Numbered from the stretch's first letter, positions 16,406 through 25,881 are shown. The stretch is DNA of 64,000 nt from Novosphingobium ovatum (GCF_009909235.1 NZ_JAAAPO010000003.1:62001-126000), one strand, 5' to 3'. A program made the numbers and translations. The notes: generated from the letters alone by a model not told the origin.

Positions 16406-17410
16406 TCACACCACGCTGTCGGGGTGCAGGGCACAGGCCTCGCCTGCCTGCACCTCTACCTGAAACGTGGCGTGGCCAATGGCAAAGTCGTCCTCCAGTT
16501 CATGCGCCAGATGGTGCAGGAACGCGTCCCCCGGATGGCCGCCCGGCATCACCAGATGCGCGGTCAGGGCGGTCTCGGTCGTGCTGATCGGCCAGATATG
16601 CAGGTCGTGCAGGCTTTCCACCCCCGGTTGATCCAGCAGGAAAGCGCGCACGGCAGTTTCGTCAATGGCGTCAGGCACGGCCAACAGCGCCATGCGGGTG
16701 GATTCGCGCATCATGCCCCAACTGGACCAGCCGATCAGGGCGATGATGATCAGGCTGGTCGCGCCATCCACCCAGTTCCACCCGGTAAACCACACCACCG
16801 CGCCCGCCACCACGACACCCGCCGACACCGCCGCATCGGCCAGCATGTGTTGAAACGCGGCGCGCATGTTGATGTCGCCATGGGACGCGCGGGCCAGCAG
16901 CCAAGCCGACAGGCCGTTGATGACGATGCCCACGCCCGCCACTGCCATCACCATGGTCCCTGCGACCTGTGGCGGGTTGGCGATATGTTGCAGCGTTTCC
17001 AGCAGGATCGCTCCCAGCGCCAGCCACAGCAGCGCATTGTTGGTCAGCGCCGCCAGGATCGAGCAATTCTTCATCCCATAGGTCAGCCGCGCGGTGGGCG
17101 GACGCTTGCCCAGCACACTGGCGCCCCATGCCAGCGCCACCGAGAGCACATCGGACAGATTGTGCCCGGCGTCCGCCAGCAGGGCGGTGGACTGGCCGAT
17201 CAGCCCGGCAGCGACCTCTACCCCCACGAACACCAGATTGAGCACGACCGTCAGGGCAAAGGCCGCCCCCGCCTGATCGGGCGCGCCGTGGTGGTGGTGG
17301 GCATGGCCATGATGGCCGTGCCCGTGCCCGTGCCCGTGGGCATGCCCGTGATGATCGTGGCCGTGATGATCCTGTGCGGCAGACCGTGCGGGAGGGGGCG
17401 GAAGGCTCAT
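16406..17410 (-). CDS. Cation diffusion facilitator family metal exporter (Zn2+-type)
   Basis: A 334-aa inner-membrane exporter moving Zn2+ (perhaps Co2+/Cd2+) out of the cytoplasm in exchange for protons. The N-terminal 50 residues hold a dense His-Gly/His-Asp tract (about residues 16-44), a metal-binding extension. Metal-site motifs are LLADAGHNLSDVLS (TM2) and HMLADAAVSAG (TM5), followed by a cytoplasmic C-terminal domain. ATG 17410 has an AAGGA site; a longer reading to 17488 is not family-like. The upstream region carries a widely spaced perfect inverted repeat (17459-17531). Confidence 0.92.
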   Translation of the reverse strand: MSLPPPPARSAAQDHHGHDHHGHAHGHGHGHGHHGHAHHHHGAPDQAGAAFALTVVLNLVFVGVEVAAGLIGQSTALLADAGHNLSDVLSVALAWGASVLGKRPPTARLTYGMKNCSILAALTNNALLWLALGAILLETLQHIANPPQVAGTMVMAVAGVGIVINGLSAWLLARASHGDINMRAAFQHMLADAAVSAGVVVAGAVVWFTGWNWVDGATSLIIIALIGWSSWGMMRESTRMALLAVPDAIDETAVRAFLLDQPGVESLHDLHIWPISTTETALTAHLVMPGGHPGDAFLHHLAHELEDDFAIGHATFQVEVQAGEACALHPDSVV

Positions 17411-17775
17411 GAAAATCCTTATGGCAGGGCGGCCGAGGCCATGTGGTGCTGCGTTGCACAAATGTCGCACCGTGGCAAGATTCGACACCTGCCTGCAAGG
17501 GGGGCAATGCAGGGAATACGTGCGACATTTGGCGGAAATTGTAACATATTTTCCCGCTATTCACAGGCATGTGAATGATCGTTGCGGGATTTTGCTGCAA
17601 TGCGAAACGATATGCCCTGGCCGGGGTCCGCAGTTGTCACAATGGTGTAACTTACACAATTGTAGTTACGGCCATGACATTCAATAGGGTGTCGTCACGT
17701 CGGAATCGCCCCCGAATCCATGCGAGGGCGGTTGTCGGCGCGTCACGTCTTCAAGACATGCAGGGGCATCAACGC
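17411..17775. other. Divergent intergenic region between metal exporter and TonB receptor
   Basis: 365 bases, more AT-rich than the neighbouring genes, containing promoters for both divergent genes. It holds two copies of a 12-base inverted sequence (17459-17470 and 17520-17531), and a GTAAC-N13-GTTAC dyad at 17647-17669 nearer the TonB receptor. No gene is supported; in-frame upstream extension of the receptor lacks a sensible signal peptide. Confidence 0.65.
17459..17531. repeat. Perfect 12-bp inverted repeat upstream of the metal exporter
   Basis: CAAATGTCGCAC at 17459-17470 and its exact reverse complement GTGCGACATTTG at 17520-17531, 49 bases apart. The first arm lies 49 bases ahead of the exporter start. 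It may be a pair of operator half-sites or sites joined by looping; the protein is unknown. Confidence 0.6.
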
Positions 17776-20349
17776 ATGCGCAACTTCTCCTCTTCCGCTT
17801 TTGCGGCCAGCACGTTGGCGATTGCCGTCGCCGCGGTCGCCACGCCGGCCTTCGCGCAGTCGACCGGCTCGGTCGATTTCGAAAATCAGGTGATCGTCGT
17901 TACCGGTCAGCGCGCACCCGCCGTGGTTGGCGTCCAGCTGCCCGACACGCCCAAGTCCAAGCAGGTGCTGGACAACGCGTTCCTGTCCAAGTCTGTTCCC
18001 GGCCAGTCGGTGAACGACATGATCGGCATGATCCCGGGCGTCGCCAGCTTCAACGCCGACCCGTTCGGTTCGTCGGGCGGCCGCATGATGATCCGTGGCT
18101 TTGACGCCAGCCGCATTTCGGAAACGTTTGACGGCCTGCCGCTGAACGACACGGGCAACTATGCGCTGTATTCCAACCAGCAGCTGGACCCCGAACTGAT
18201 CGAGGAAGTGAACGTCAACCTCGGCACGACCGATGTCGACAGCCCGACCGCCTCGGCTTCGGGTTCGACGGTGAACTATCGTTCGCGCAACCCCAGCGAT
18301 ACGTTCGGCGGTCAGTTTGTCGCCTCGATGGGTGAGTTCAACTTCCGCCGCGTGTTTGGCATGGTCAACACCGGCAACCTGACCAGCAGCGGCCTGCGCG
18401 CGTGGGTGGCCGCCTCCAGCGCCACCAACGACATGTATTCGGGCGGCATCGGCAAGGTCAACAAGAAGCAGTTCAACTTCAAGCTGTACCAGCCGATCGG
18501 CAGCGGCGGCGATTTCATCGCCATCTCGGGCCACTACAACAAGAACCGCAACAACATGGCGCCTTCGGTGCTGTTGTGGAACCAGAACTATGGCACGCGC
18601 ACGGTCAACTCGACCAGCAGCAATCGTTACCCCACCAATATGGACGAAGTGTTCTATACGACGGCTTCGTGCACCATCACGGCGGGCGTGAACGGCACGG
18701 CTGACGCGGCGCAAAGCTGTGGTTCGGCTTGGGAATTCCGTTACAATCCGTCGAACACCGGCAACATCCGCATCAACTCGAAGTTCTCGTTGACCGACCA
18801 GCTGACGCTGACGATCGACCCCAGCTTCCAGTATGTGAAGGCCAATGGCGGCGGCACGATCACCGCGCGTGAAGGTTCGTGCAGCAGCTGCGGCGGCTCG
18901 TCCTATGGTTTCATGAGCGGCACCTATTACTTTGGCCGCGACCTGAACGGTGACGGCGATTCGCTGGACACCGTCCGTCTGCTGGCCCCCAGCCAGACCG
19001 AGACGCACCGTCTGGGCCTGATCACCTCGCTGCGCTACAAGCTGAACCCGAACAACACCTTCCGCGTCAGCTATAGCTGGGACAGCGGCCGCCACCACCA
19101 GACCGGTGAAGTCGGCTATCTGAACAGCAACGGCTTTGGCGCCGATCCGTTCCCGGTTGACGCCCCGATCACCGATGCCAGCGGCAATCTGGTCGAAAAG
19201 CGCAACCGTGTGTCCTATGCCATCCTGCATCAGGTGGCGGGCGAATACAGCGGCCGCTTCTTTGACAACAAGCTGACGGTAAACGTTGGTCTGCGCGCGC
19301 CCTTCTTCAAGCGCAACCTGACCAACTACTGCTTCACCACCAGCAGCACCGGCAACTATGACTGTGTGCCTGAATCCAGCATCGCGGCCTATGCCGCCGG
19401 TCACACCACCTATGCCGCGCCGCAGAACCGTGTGTTCAACTATTCGAAGGTGCTGCCCAACGCCGGCTTCACCTATCGTCTGGCGGACAAGGTGACGCTG
19501 GCCTTCAATTACTCGAAGGGTCTGCAGGTGCCGGGTACGGACAACCTGTACAACTCGTTCTGGTATCCGGTGGGCACCGCGCAGGCGCGTCCCAACCCCG
19601 AAACCACCGACAACTATGAACTGGGCCTGCGTCTGCGCAGCCGCAAGGTCATCGCGCAGATCTCGGGCTGGTACACGCTGTTCAACAACCGTCTGGCCTC
19701 GGCCTATGACCAGGATCTGGGCGTGACGGTGTACCGCAACCTGGGCACCGTGGAAAAGTACGGCATCGACGCCAGCCTGGCGTGGAAGGCCAACGACGCG
19801 CTCTCGCTCTATGTCTTTGGTTCGTACCTCAAGTCGCGCATCACCTCGGACGTGCAGGCGGGCACTTGCGCCTCGCAGGCCGCACAGGCGATCGCGGTGG
19901 GTTCGGTCTATTGCGTGGGCACGCAGGCGTTCTTTGCCACCCGTGGCAAGCGTGAATCGGGTGCGCCGACCTATACGCTGGGTGCGCGCGCCGAATACAC
20001 CTATGACGTGTTCACGCTGGGCCTGCAGGCCAAGCAGAGCGGTCCGCGTTACGTCAACGACGTGAACATGCCGATGTATTTCGGCACCACGCCGACGGTG
20101 GCCTTTGGCGCCCGCACGCCCATCTACACCACGGTCGACGCCTCGCTGCGTATCGGCTTGGAAAAGCTGGGCGCGCCCAAGAAGTCGTATGTGCAGTTCA
20201 ACGTGCAGAACCTGTTCAACGAGTTCTACATCGGTGGCTTTGACGGTGGCACGACCCCGGCGTTTGGTTCGACCAGCGCGCCGCAGTCGATCAACGCCTA
20301 TCTGCCGATGCCGCGCACGATCGTCGGCACGCTTAGCCTGTCGTTCTGA
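17776..20349 (+). CDS. TonB-dependent outer-membrane receptor
   Basis: An 857-aa TonB-dependent transporter. A Sec signal peptide ends at AFAQ (about residue 28). A TonB-box-like VIVVTGQR follows, then a plug domain with SVNDMIGMIPGV and MMIRGFDASRISETFDGLPL, and a 22-strand barrel rich in aromatic-ended strands, closing with LSLSF, a terminal Phe as in porin-type barrels. Substrate cannot be read from sequence. It lies next to a zinc exporter and the rhamnose locus, so a metal chelate or a glycoside are both possible. ATG 17776 is preceded by AGGGG. It ends at a bidirectional terminator. Confidence 0.94.
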   Translation: MRNFSSSAFAASTLAIAVAAVATPAFAQSTGSVDFENQVIVVTGQRAPAVVGVQLPDTPKSKQVLDNAFLSKSVPGQSVNDMIGMIPGVASFNADPFGSSGGRMMIRGFDASRISETFDGLPLNDTGNYALYSNQQLDPELIEEVNVNLGTTDVDSPTASASGSTVNYRSRNPSDTFGGQFVASMGEFNFRRVFGMVNTGNLTSSGLRAWVAASSATNDMYSGGIGKVNKKQFNFKLYQPIGSGGDFIAISGHYNKNRNNMAPSVLLWNQNYGTRTVNSTSSNRYPTNMDEVFYTTASCTITAGVNGTADAAQSCGSAWEFRYNPSNTGNIRINSKFSLTDQLTLTIDPSFQYVKANGGGTITAREGSCSSCGGSSYGFMSGTYYFGRDLNGDGDSLDTVRLLAPSQTETHRLGLITSLRYKLNPNNTFRVSYSWDSGRHHQTGEVGYLNSNGFGADPFPVDAPITDASGNLVEKRNRVSYAILHQVAGEYSGRFFDNKLTVNVGLRAPFFKRNLTNYCFTTSSTGNYDCVPESSIAAYAAGHTTYAAPQNRVFNYSKVLPNAGFTYRLADKVTLAFNYSKGLQVPGTDNLYNSFWYPVGTAQARPNPETTDNYELGLRLRSRKVIAQISGWYTLFNNRLASAYDQDLGVTVYRNLGTVEKYGIDASLAWKANDALSLYVFGSYLKSRITSDVQAGTCASQAAQAIAVGSVYCVGTQAFFATRGKRESGAPTYTLGARAEYTYDVFTLGLQAKQSGPRYVNDVNMPMYFGTTPTVAFGARTPIYTTVDASLRIGLEKLGAPKKSYVQFNVQNLFNEFYIGGFDGGTTPAFGSTSAPQSINAYLPMPRTIVGTLSLSF

Positions 20350-20378
20350 TCGCACACGGCGCTCTCGCGCAAAACACG

Positions 20379-20410
20379 AAGGGGCGCCCTGTCATGGGGC
20401 GCCCCTTTTT
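20379..20410. terminator. Bidirectional terminator between TonB receptor and mtgA
   Basis: Stem AAGGGGCGCCC / GGGCGCCCCTT with a 7-base loop and T-run TTTTT on the plus side; on the minus strand the same stem is followed by a T-rich stretch. It sits 29 bases after the receptor stop and 20 bases beyond the mtgA stop, so it probably ends both. Confidence 0.88.
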
Positions 20411-20429
20411 GCATCTGGTTGTGGGGGGG

Positions 20430-21155
20430 TTATTGGTACACGCAATCATCGGCATCGATGCGCCGCACCACGCCCGAACTGCGGGCGATCTTGTTGCCGT
20501 GGCGCAGGGTAAAGCCGCCCGGATCGACCACTTCGCGCTTTTTGGGGCTGGGCAGGGCGGCGGCGATGCGGGCGGCCTCGATCTGGGTCAGGCGGGCGGC
20601 AGAGTGGCGGAAATAGCGCTGCGCTCCGGCCTCGACGCCATAGGTGCCGATGCCGGTTTCCGCGACGTTCAAATAGACTTCCATGATCCGCCGTTTGGAC
20701 CACAGGTTCTCGATCAACAGGGTGAACCATGCCTCCAGCCCCTTGCGCAGGTAACGGTGCCAGCCGCTGCCCTGCCACAAAAAGGCGTTCTTGGCGGTCT
20801 GCTGGCTGATGGTGGATCCCCCCATCAGCTTTTTGCGGCCCTCCATGTTGCGTTTGAAGGCGGCGGCGATCCCGGCCTGATCAAAGCCATTGTGGGTGCA
20901 GAACCGCGCGTCCTCGCCGGCGATCACGGCATCGACCATGCGCCGGTCAATGCGCGACAGCGGCGTCCACGTCTTGGTAAAGCCATTGGGATCGGCCAGC
21001 ATCGTCATCGTCACGGGCGGCGGCACCAGCGCATACAGCAGCACCCATGCCACCGACACGACCATGAAGGTCAGGCTGCTCATCGCCAGCCACCAGCCGA
21101 TGCGGAAGGTCCGGCTGGAGGAGGCCTTGGCGGGTTTGGAGAAGATTGTGCCCAT
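20430..21155 (-). CDS. mtgA: Monofunctional biosynthetic peptidoglycan transglycosylase
   Basis: Polymerises lipid II into glycan strands (GT51 family). The 241-aa protein has one N-terminal transmembrane anchor (about residues 20-43), then the GT51 motifs AGEDARFCTHNGFD (catalytic Glu, about residue 81), GGSTISQQTAKN, RKGLEAWFTLLIE and KRRIMEVYLN. It has no transpeptidase domain. It follows the DeoR regulator on the same strand with 37 bp between, so it could be read through from the rhamnose operon, though its function is housekeeping. Confidence 0.95.
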   Translation of the reverse strand: MGTIFSKPAKASSSRTFRIGWWLAMSSLTFMVVSVAWVLLYALVPPPVTMTMLADPNGFTKTWTPLSRIDRRMVDAVIAGEDARFCTHNGFDQAGIAAAFKRNMEGRKKLMGGSTISQQTAKNAFLWQGSGWHRYLRKGLEAWFTLLIENLWSKRRIMEVYLNVAETGIGTYGVEAGAQRYFRHSAARLTQIEAARIAAALPSPKKREVVDPGGFTLRHGNKIARSSGVVRRIDADDCVYQ

Positions 21156-21192
21156 GTCGCGCAGGATAAACGCGAAGCGGGGGGCGAGGCAA

Positions 21193-21981
21193 TCAGGCGA
21201 TAATCAACCGCACGCCCTGCGCGCGCAACATGTCGGCCTGATCGGGCAAAATGGCGCTGTCGGTGATCAGCACGTCCACCTCGTCCAGCCCGCAGACGAT
21301 CGCGCCCGATGACGAGACGAATTTCGAACTGTCGACCAGCAGGATCACCTGTTCGGCGCGATCCATCAACCGGCGCTCGGCCGCGACAAGGATCGGATCA
21401 TCCTGCATCACCCCGCGCGGGCCCACGGCCGCCGCACCCATGAACAGCTTTGGCGCGTGAAAGCGCGGCATCGAATCCTCACCCGATGGCGCCAGAATGA
21501 TGTTCTGTTCGCGAAACACGCTGCCCGATGGCACCAGAATGCGCGTCCCTGCCTGCGGCAACAGCGCGTTGACGATGTGCAGCGAATTGGTCAGCACCTG
21601 CAAATCCAGCCCCGCCAGATGCGGGCACATTTGCAGCGTGGTGGTGCCGCCGTCGATCATGATGCCTTCGCCCGGTTCGCACAAAGCGGCGGCAGCGCGG
21701 CCAATCGCCTGTTTGGGGGCCAGATTCTGGGTGATTGATTGGTCAAACGGCGTGCCCAGCAACGACACGCGCGCGGCGGTGGGGGCGGTGTCCTCGTCAT
21801 GGGCGGCGCGTTTGGCCCCGCCATGCACGCGGGTGATCTGGCCCGCTTCTTCCAGCCGGGACAGGTCGCGCCGGATCGTCGCGGGCGAAGCCTCCAGCCG
21901 CGTTTCCAGATCCCGATAGCTGACAAAGCCGGTTGGCTCCAATGCTTCGAGGATCAGTTTTTCACGTTCGGCCGCGTGCAT
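21193..21981 (-). CDS. DeoR family transcriptional regulator, probable rhamnose regulator
   Basis: A 262-aa sugar-operon repressor. The N-terminal HTH (AAEREKLILEAL, then SYRDLETRLEASPATIRRDLSRLEEAG) is typical DeoR, and the C-terminal effector domain contains the DGGTTTLQ and LTNSLHIVN elements that bind sugar phosphates. DeoR-type RhaR proteins control rhamnose catabolism in rhizobia, and this gene is downstream of rhaT on the same strand, so a similar role is likely. ATG 21981 gives the normal N-terminus; an in-frame ATG at 22020 is possible. Its target may be the repeats between rhaB and rhaD. Confidence 0.85.
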   Translation of the reverse strand: MHAAEREKLILEALEPTGFVSYRDLETRLEASPATIRRDLSRLEEAGQITRVHGGAKRAAHDEDTAPTAARVSLLGTPFDQSITQNLAPKQAIGRAAAALCEPGEGIMIDGGTTTLQMCPHLAGLDLQVLTNSLHIVNALLPQAGTRILVPSGSVFREQNIILAPSGEDSMPRFHAPKLFMGAAAVGPRGVMQDDPILVAAERRLMDRAEQVILLVDSSKFVSSSGAIVCGLDEVDVLITDSAILPDQADMLRAQGVRLIIA

Positions 21982-22060
21982 TGCTGGTTTTGCCCACCCT
22001 GTGTGCAGGGCGCCCCGCATTAGGCGCCCTGCCTGTTATCGTTATCCTATGCCGTCATCG

Positions 22061-22098
22061 GCGCGCAAAATCCATCGGCCATGATCAATTTTGCGCGC
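22061..22098. repeat. 11-bp inverted repeat between rhaT and the DeoR gene
   Basis: GCGCGCAAAAT (22061-22071) and ATTTTGCGCGC (22088-22098), exact reverse complements with a 16-base spacer, in the 131-bp gap between the two genes. No T-run follows on the transcribed strand, so it may be a partial terminator, an RNA-stability hairpin or an operator for the regulator gene. Confidence 0.55.
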
Positions 22099-22112
22099 TT
22101 TTGCAGTTGGGA

Positions 22113-23183
22113 TCACTGCGCGGCCAGCATGTTGCCGCCACCGATCACCACGGTCGCGCCGATCAACAGGCCAATGCCCGCCCACACCAGCGTGCGGGTG
22201 CGTGCTGAAGCGCCCAGCCATTCCTTGAGCGCAAAGCCCCACAGCGTTGAAAACAGGATGATCGAGGCCATGTGCAGCGTCCAGCTGGAGAAGCCGTATT
22301 TGCCCATCTGGCTTTCGCCCATGGTGTAGAAAAAGAACTGACCATACCACAGCGTCCCGCCCAGCGCCGCCAACAGCCAGTTGGTCAGCAGCGGCGCGCG
22401 TTCCGCCTGTGCGGGGTCAGCGCTGGCCCCGGCAAACTGGCACCAGCTGCGGTTGCGGGCGATCAGATAGGCGCACCACAGCGCATTGGTGGTCAGGCCG
22501 CCCGCCAGCACAACACACAGCACCGGCAGGCCCTGCGACAAGGGATCGGTGCCTGCCGCCAGCGTCAGGTCACGGATCGGCTGGCCCGCGTCCAGCCCCC
22601 AGGCGAAACAGCCCGACAAGCAGCCCGAAAAGACCGCGATCAGCAGGCCCTTCTTCAGGTTGAATTCCGATACGCCCTGACCGGATGTGTCATCGCCCAG
22701 CTCGGCCGATTTGGCCTGTCCGGCCTTGGCCACGACGATGATGCCGATCAGCGTGATGACAATGCCCATCAGCGTCAGTTGCCCGCTGGTGCTGGCGGCG
22801 ATGGCGCCGATCGTGCCGTGAAAGATCGGCGGGCCCATCGTGCCGATCACCGTTGTCAGCCCCAGCGCCACCGCCATGCCCAGCGACAGCCCCAGATAGC
22901 GCATCGTCAGGCCAAAGGTCAGCCCGCCAAAGCCCCACATCGCCCCCCAGAACCAGCACCAGAACAGCGTCTCGCGCGGGGTGGCGGCCAGCACGCCCAT
23001 CAGGTCGTTGGTCCGCAGGCTGGCAAACAGCCAAGGCGCGATCAACCAGCTGAACAGCCCGCCAGCCAGCCAGAACACTTCCCAGTTCCACAGGCGGATG
23101 CGTTTGTACGGCACGTAAAAACTGGCCGAGGCAAAACCGCCCAGCCAGTGGAACACCACGCCTAATGCGGGGTTGGGTGTCAT
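22113..23183 (-). CDS. rhaT: L-rhamnose/proton symporter
   Basis: A 356-aa inner-membrane transporter of the RhaT family with about ten transmembrane helices. It opens NPALGVVFHWLGGFASASFYVPYKRIRLWNWEVFW, characteristic of RhaT, and has WGFGGLTFGLTMRYLGLSLG in the first half and YGQFFFYTMGESQMGKYGFSSW in the second. It imports L-rhamnose using the proton gradient, providing substrate to RhaI. It is third in the minus-strand run rhaB-lldD-rhaT, 24 bp after lldD with a GGGAGAGAG ribosome site. Confidence 0.95.
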   Translation of the reverse strand: MTPNPALGVVFHWLGGFASASFYVPYKRIRLWNWEVFWLAGGLFSWLIAPWLFASLRTNDLMGVLAATPRETLFWCWFWGAMWGFGGLTFGLTMRYLGLSLGMAVALGLTTVIGTMGPPIFHGTIGAIAASTSGQLTLMGIVITLIGIIVVAKAGQAKSAELGDDTSGQGVSEFNLKKGLLIAVFSGCLSGCFAWGLDAGQPIRDLTLAAGTDPLSQGLPVLCVVLAGGLTTNALWCAYLIARNRSWCQFAGASADPAQAERAPLLTNWLLAALGGTLWYGQFFFYTMGESQMGKYGFSSWTLHMASIILFSTLWGFALKEWLGASARTRTLVWAGIGLLIGATVVIGGGNMLAAQ

Positions 23184-23207
23184 TGGTCTCTCTCCCGTAT
23201 GATACTG

Positions 23208-24350
23208 TTATGCGGCCAGAATGCTGCGATTGATCTGATCGATGCGGGTGCATCCGGTCAGTGCCATGGCCACGCGCATCTCGGCCTCGATCAGGCGCAG
23301 CATATGGGCAACGCCCGCTTGCCCCCGCGCCGCCAGCGCATAGGACCACGCCCGGCCCAGCAGCACGCCCTTGGCCCCCAGTGCCAGCATGCGCACGACA
23401 TCCAGACCCGAGCGGATGCCGCCATCGGCCAGCACCGTCAGATCATCGCCCACCGCCTCCGCAATCGGCGGCAGCGCGCGGGCGGATGACAGCACGCCGT
23501 CCAGTTGCCGCCCGCCATGGTTCGACACGACGATGCCATCCGCCCCGGCCTTGGCGGCTTCGCGCGCGTCCTCGGGGTCCAGAATGCCCTTGATGATCAA
23601 GGGGCCTTTCCACTGACTGCGGATGAAATCCAGATCGCGCCAATTGATGCCGGGGTCAAAGTTGCCCCGCATCCAGGCGAAAAAGTCCTCGATTCCCGTG
23701 TTGCCTTTCAGCACCGGGGCGACATTGCCCAGATGGTGCGGGCGGCCCATCACACCCACATCCCACGCCCATTCGGGCCGCACCATCGCCTGCGCCACGC
23801 GCCAAGCCGCGCCCTTTAGCCCGCCTGATCCGGCCAGTCCGGTGTGGTAATCGCGGTAACGGCTGCCGGGCACGGGCATGTCGACGGTGAACATCAGCGC
23901 GCTGCACCCGGCCTCGACGGCTTGGGCCAGCAGATCCTGCATAAAGGCCCGGTCGCGGATCATATAGAGCTGGAACCAGAAGGGTTTGGTGGCCGCTGCC
24001 GCAACCTCGGGCAGGGGGCAGGCAGATACGGTCGAGAGCGTGAAGGGCACGTTGGCGGCATTGGCCGCGCGCACCGCCTGCGCCTCGCCCCGGCGGGCGT
24101 TGAGCCCGGCCAAGCCTACCGGCGCCAGCGCCACCGGCAGCGCCTGATGCGCGCCAAACAGGCTGGTCGACAGGTCAATGTCCGACACATCGCGCAACAC
24201 CCGCTGACGCAGGGCGATGTCCTCCAGATCGCTGATATTCCGGCGCAAAGTCACTTCGGCATAAGAGCCGCCGTCCATATATTCGAACAGGAAACGCGGC
24301 AGGCGGCGGCGGGCGGCCTCGCGGAAATCGGGGACAGAGGCGATGATCAT
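23208..24350 (-). CDS. lldD: L-lactate dehydrogenase / FMN-dependent alpha-hydroxy-acid dehydrogenase
   Basis: A 380-aa FMN (beta/alpha)8 enzyme oxidising L-2-hydroxy acids. The catalytic His-Gly-Gly-Arg motif is [10 protein letters not shown] (about residues 271-280), with a flavin-phosphate loop [11 protein letters not shown] and the N-terminal [22 protein letters not shown]-lactate is the best substrate guess because rhamnose breakdown yields L-lactaldehyde, which the RhaD fusion can oxidise to L-lactate; this enzyme would then give pyruvate. Its ATG overlaps the rhaB stop by one base (TGATG), evidence for tight coupling. Confidence 0.88.
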   Translation of the reverse strand: MIIASVPDFREAARRRLPRFLFEYMDGGSYAEVTLRRNISDLEDIALRQRVLRDVSDIDLSTSLFGAHQALPVALAPVGLAGLNARRGEAQAVRAANAANVPFTLSTVSACPLPEVAAAATKPFWFQLYMIRDRAFMQDLLAQAVEAGCSALMFTVDMPVPGSRYRDYHTGLAGSGGLKGAAWRVAQAMVRPEWAWDVGVMGRPHHLGNVAPVLKGNTGIEDFFAWMRGNFDPGINWRDLDFIRSQWKGPLIIKGILDPEDAREAAKAGADGIVVSNHGGRQLDGVLSSARALPPIAEAVGDDLTVLADGGIRSGLDVVRMLALGAKGVLLGRAWSYALAARGQAGVAHMLRLIEAEMRVAMALTGCTRIDQINRSILAA

Positions 24351-25759
24351 CAGTTGCTCTCCAGCGCGGCCAGCCAGCGGTTGCGATAGGTGTCGAGGTC
24401 AGCGTCCAGCGGTTCAATGCGCCGCAAATCCCCCGCCGGCGTCAAGCCCGGATCAATCAGTCGCAGCGCGCCGAATGACACGTCATTATGGGCATTGGCG
24501 ACAAAGACCTGGGTGTCAGGGCGCAGCGAGGCCAGCGCGCGGACAAAGACCTCGGCCTCGGCAAAGCGGCCTTCGACCAGCAGGCGTTCGTCAGATCCGA
24601 TCAGGTCCAGCGCCCGGTCGGTCACCAGCGCGGCGTACAGGCAGGCGGCGGCGCGGCGTTCGTACCAGTCGGCGGGTTGGTTCACCCATTGGCCTGCGCG
24701 GTCGGGGAAGGGGCCGCAGCCCGGCGCCAGTGTGGGCAAATGCATCGCGCCCGCCGCCAGCACGGCGGGAACAGCGGCCAGCAGTGCGTGCTGATCGGGC
24801 TTGATATCCACCCGGCGGGTGTCGATCTCGATCAAGGCCTCGATCTCGCGCCCGCCCATGAAGCGGGCGGATGGCACGGCATTGCCATAAACATCAACGT
24901 TTACAAGGCAATCGCGCGCCTCTGGCAGGTCGGCGGTGCGCACCGGGCTGGCCGGCAGGCGCATGCCGATGAACCATGTGCCGGTCGACAGCACGGTCGC
25001 CTCGTTGCGGGCGATTTCGGCAAAGCCGCGTGCGGCCATCAGGGCTGCATTGGAATCATGCAATCCGGCCAATACTTTAACCGTTGCTGGCAGGCCGGTG
25101 GCGGCGGCGATGGCGGGGCTGATCGCGCCCACCACATCGCCCGCACCCACCACCGGGGCAAAGCGCTCAGCCCAGCCGCGCGCCCGCGCCATCCCACTGA
25201 AATCGCCCGCTTCTGGCGCCCACAGGTCCGAGTGGCAGCCCAGTGAGGTGACCTCTGACACGGCCCGCCCCGTCAGCGCCCAGGCCCAATATTGCGCCCA
25301 AGGCACCAGCGTGGCGGTGGCCATTTCGCGCGGATAGAGCGTTTCTGCCCAATGGACATGCGCGCCAAAGTTCAACCCTTGCGGCAGGGCGGGCGACCCC
25401 GTTTGCGCAAAGGGCGAACGCCCGGCGCGATAGGCGGCCATCACCGGCTCTGGCGGGGCGGCCTCATAATCGAACGGAGCGAAGGCGATTTTGTTGTCAA
25501 TGATAGCAACAAAGCCCGCGCCATGTGCCACCGGGACGATGTATTCCACCCCCCGCCCGGCGTCCGATGCGCCATGCCCGGCCAGCACCGCCATCGCCCA
25601 TGTTTGAATGCCGTCCACATCCAGCCGGGCGATGCCGTCCTGCTCCACCCGCGCGTTGGGGCGGGTCTGGCGGTCCAGCAATTGCCCCTCGCGCGACCAC
25701 AGGGTGATCTTGGACAGCGTCTTGCCGATATCGATGACGATGGCGAACCCGGTATTCAG
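24350..25759 (-). CDS. rhaB: L-rhamnulokinase-type FGGY carbohydrate kinase
   Basis: Phosphorylates L-rhamnulose to rhamnulose 1-phosphate with ATP, inferred from its neighbours. The phosphate-1 loop is [11 protein letters not shown] near the start, with the Asp of GLHDSN (about residue 235) as likely catalytic base and [11 protein letters not shown] in the second domain. Length fits FGGY kinases. There is no ATG, GTG or TTG close to the family N-terminus. CTG at 25759 has a GGGAGCAGG site ahead and gives 469 aa; TTG at 25867 gives 505 aa but lacks a ribosome site and would run through the regulatory region. Fuculokinase or another sugar kinase activity is less likely. Confidence 0.82.
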   Translation of the reverse strand: MNTGFAIVIDIGKTLSKITLWSREGQLLDRQTRPNARVEQDGIARLDVDGIQTWAMAVLAGHGASDAGRGVEYIVPVAHGAGFVAIIDNKIAFAPFDYEAAPPEPVMAAYRAGRSPFAQTGSPALPQGLNFGAHVHWAETLYPREMATATLVPWAQYWAWALTGRAVSEVTSLGCHSDLWAPEAGDFSGMARARGWAERFAPVVGAGDVVGAISPAIAAATGLPATVKVLAGLHDSNAALMAARGFAEIARNEATVLSTGTWFIGMRLPASPVRTADLPEARDCLVNVDVYGNAVPSARFMGGREIEALIEIDTRRVDIKPDQHALLAAVPAVLAAGAMHLPTLAPGCGPFPDRAGQWVNQPADWYERRAAACLYAALVTDRALDLIGSDERLLVEGRFAEAEVFVRALASLRPDTQVFVANAHNDVSFGALRLIDPGLTPAGDLRRIEPLDADLDTYRNRWLAALESN

Positions 25760-25800
25760 CGTCCTGCTCCCGTTTGGCGCTCGCGGCGTTTGCTGCGCCT

Positions 25801-25881
25801 GCGAGAAAGATTGTGCGTGTGCGAAAATGATTGCTTGTGGTTGATCATTATCGAATCCGATTGCCAATGGAAAGCGCTTTC
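25801..25881. promoter_or_regulatory. Divergent rhaB/rhaD control region with operator candidates
   Basis: The gap between rhaB and rhaD is AT-richer than its flanks. GATTG occurs at 25809, 25829 and 25859, with GGTTG at 25839, so copies lie one to three helical turns apart. Tandem phased repeats are common for DeoR-type regulators. A perfect 12-bp palindrome GAAAGCGCTTTC sits at 25870-25881 and resembles LacI-family operators. Both lie where they could control both transcription units. Confidence 0.55.

Noticed and set aside
17647..17669. GTAAC-N13-GTTAC dyad before the TonB receptor as an operator
   Set aside because: Only five bases per arm and a single copy, so too weak to call a separate site.
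17743..20355. 870-codon minus-strand frame opposite the TonB receptor
   Set aside because: Antisense shadow, no recognisable domain; the receptor is complete.
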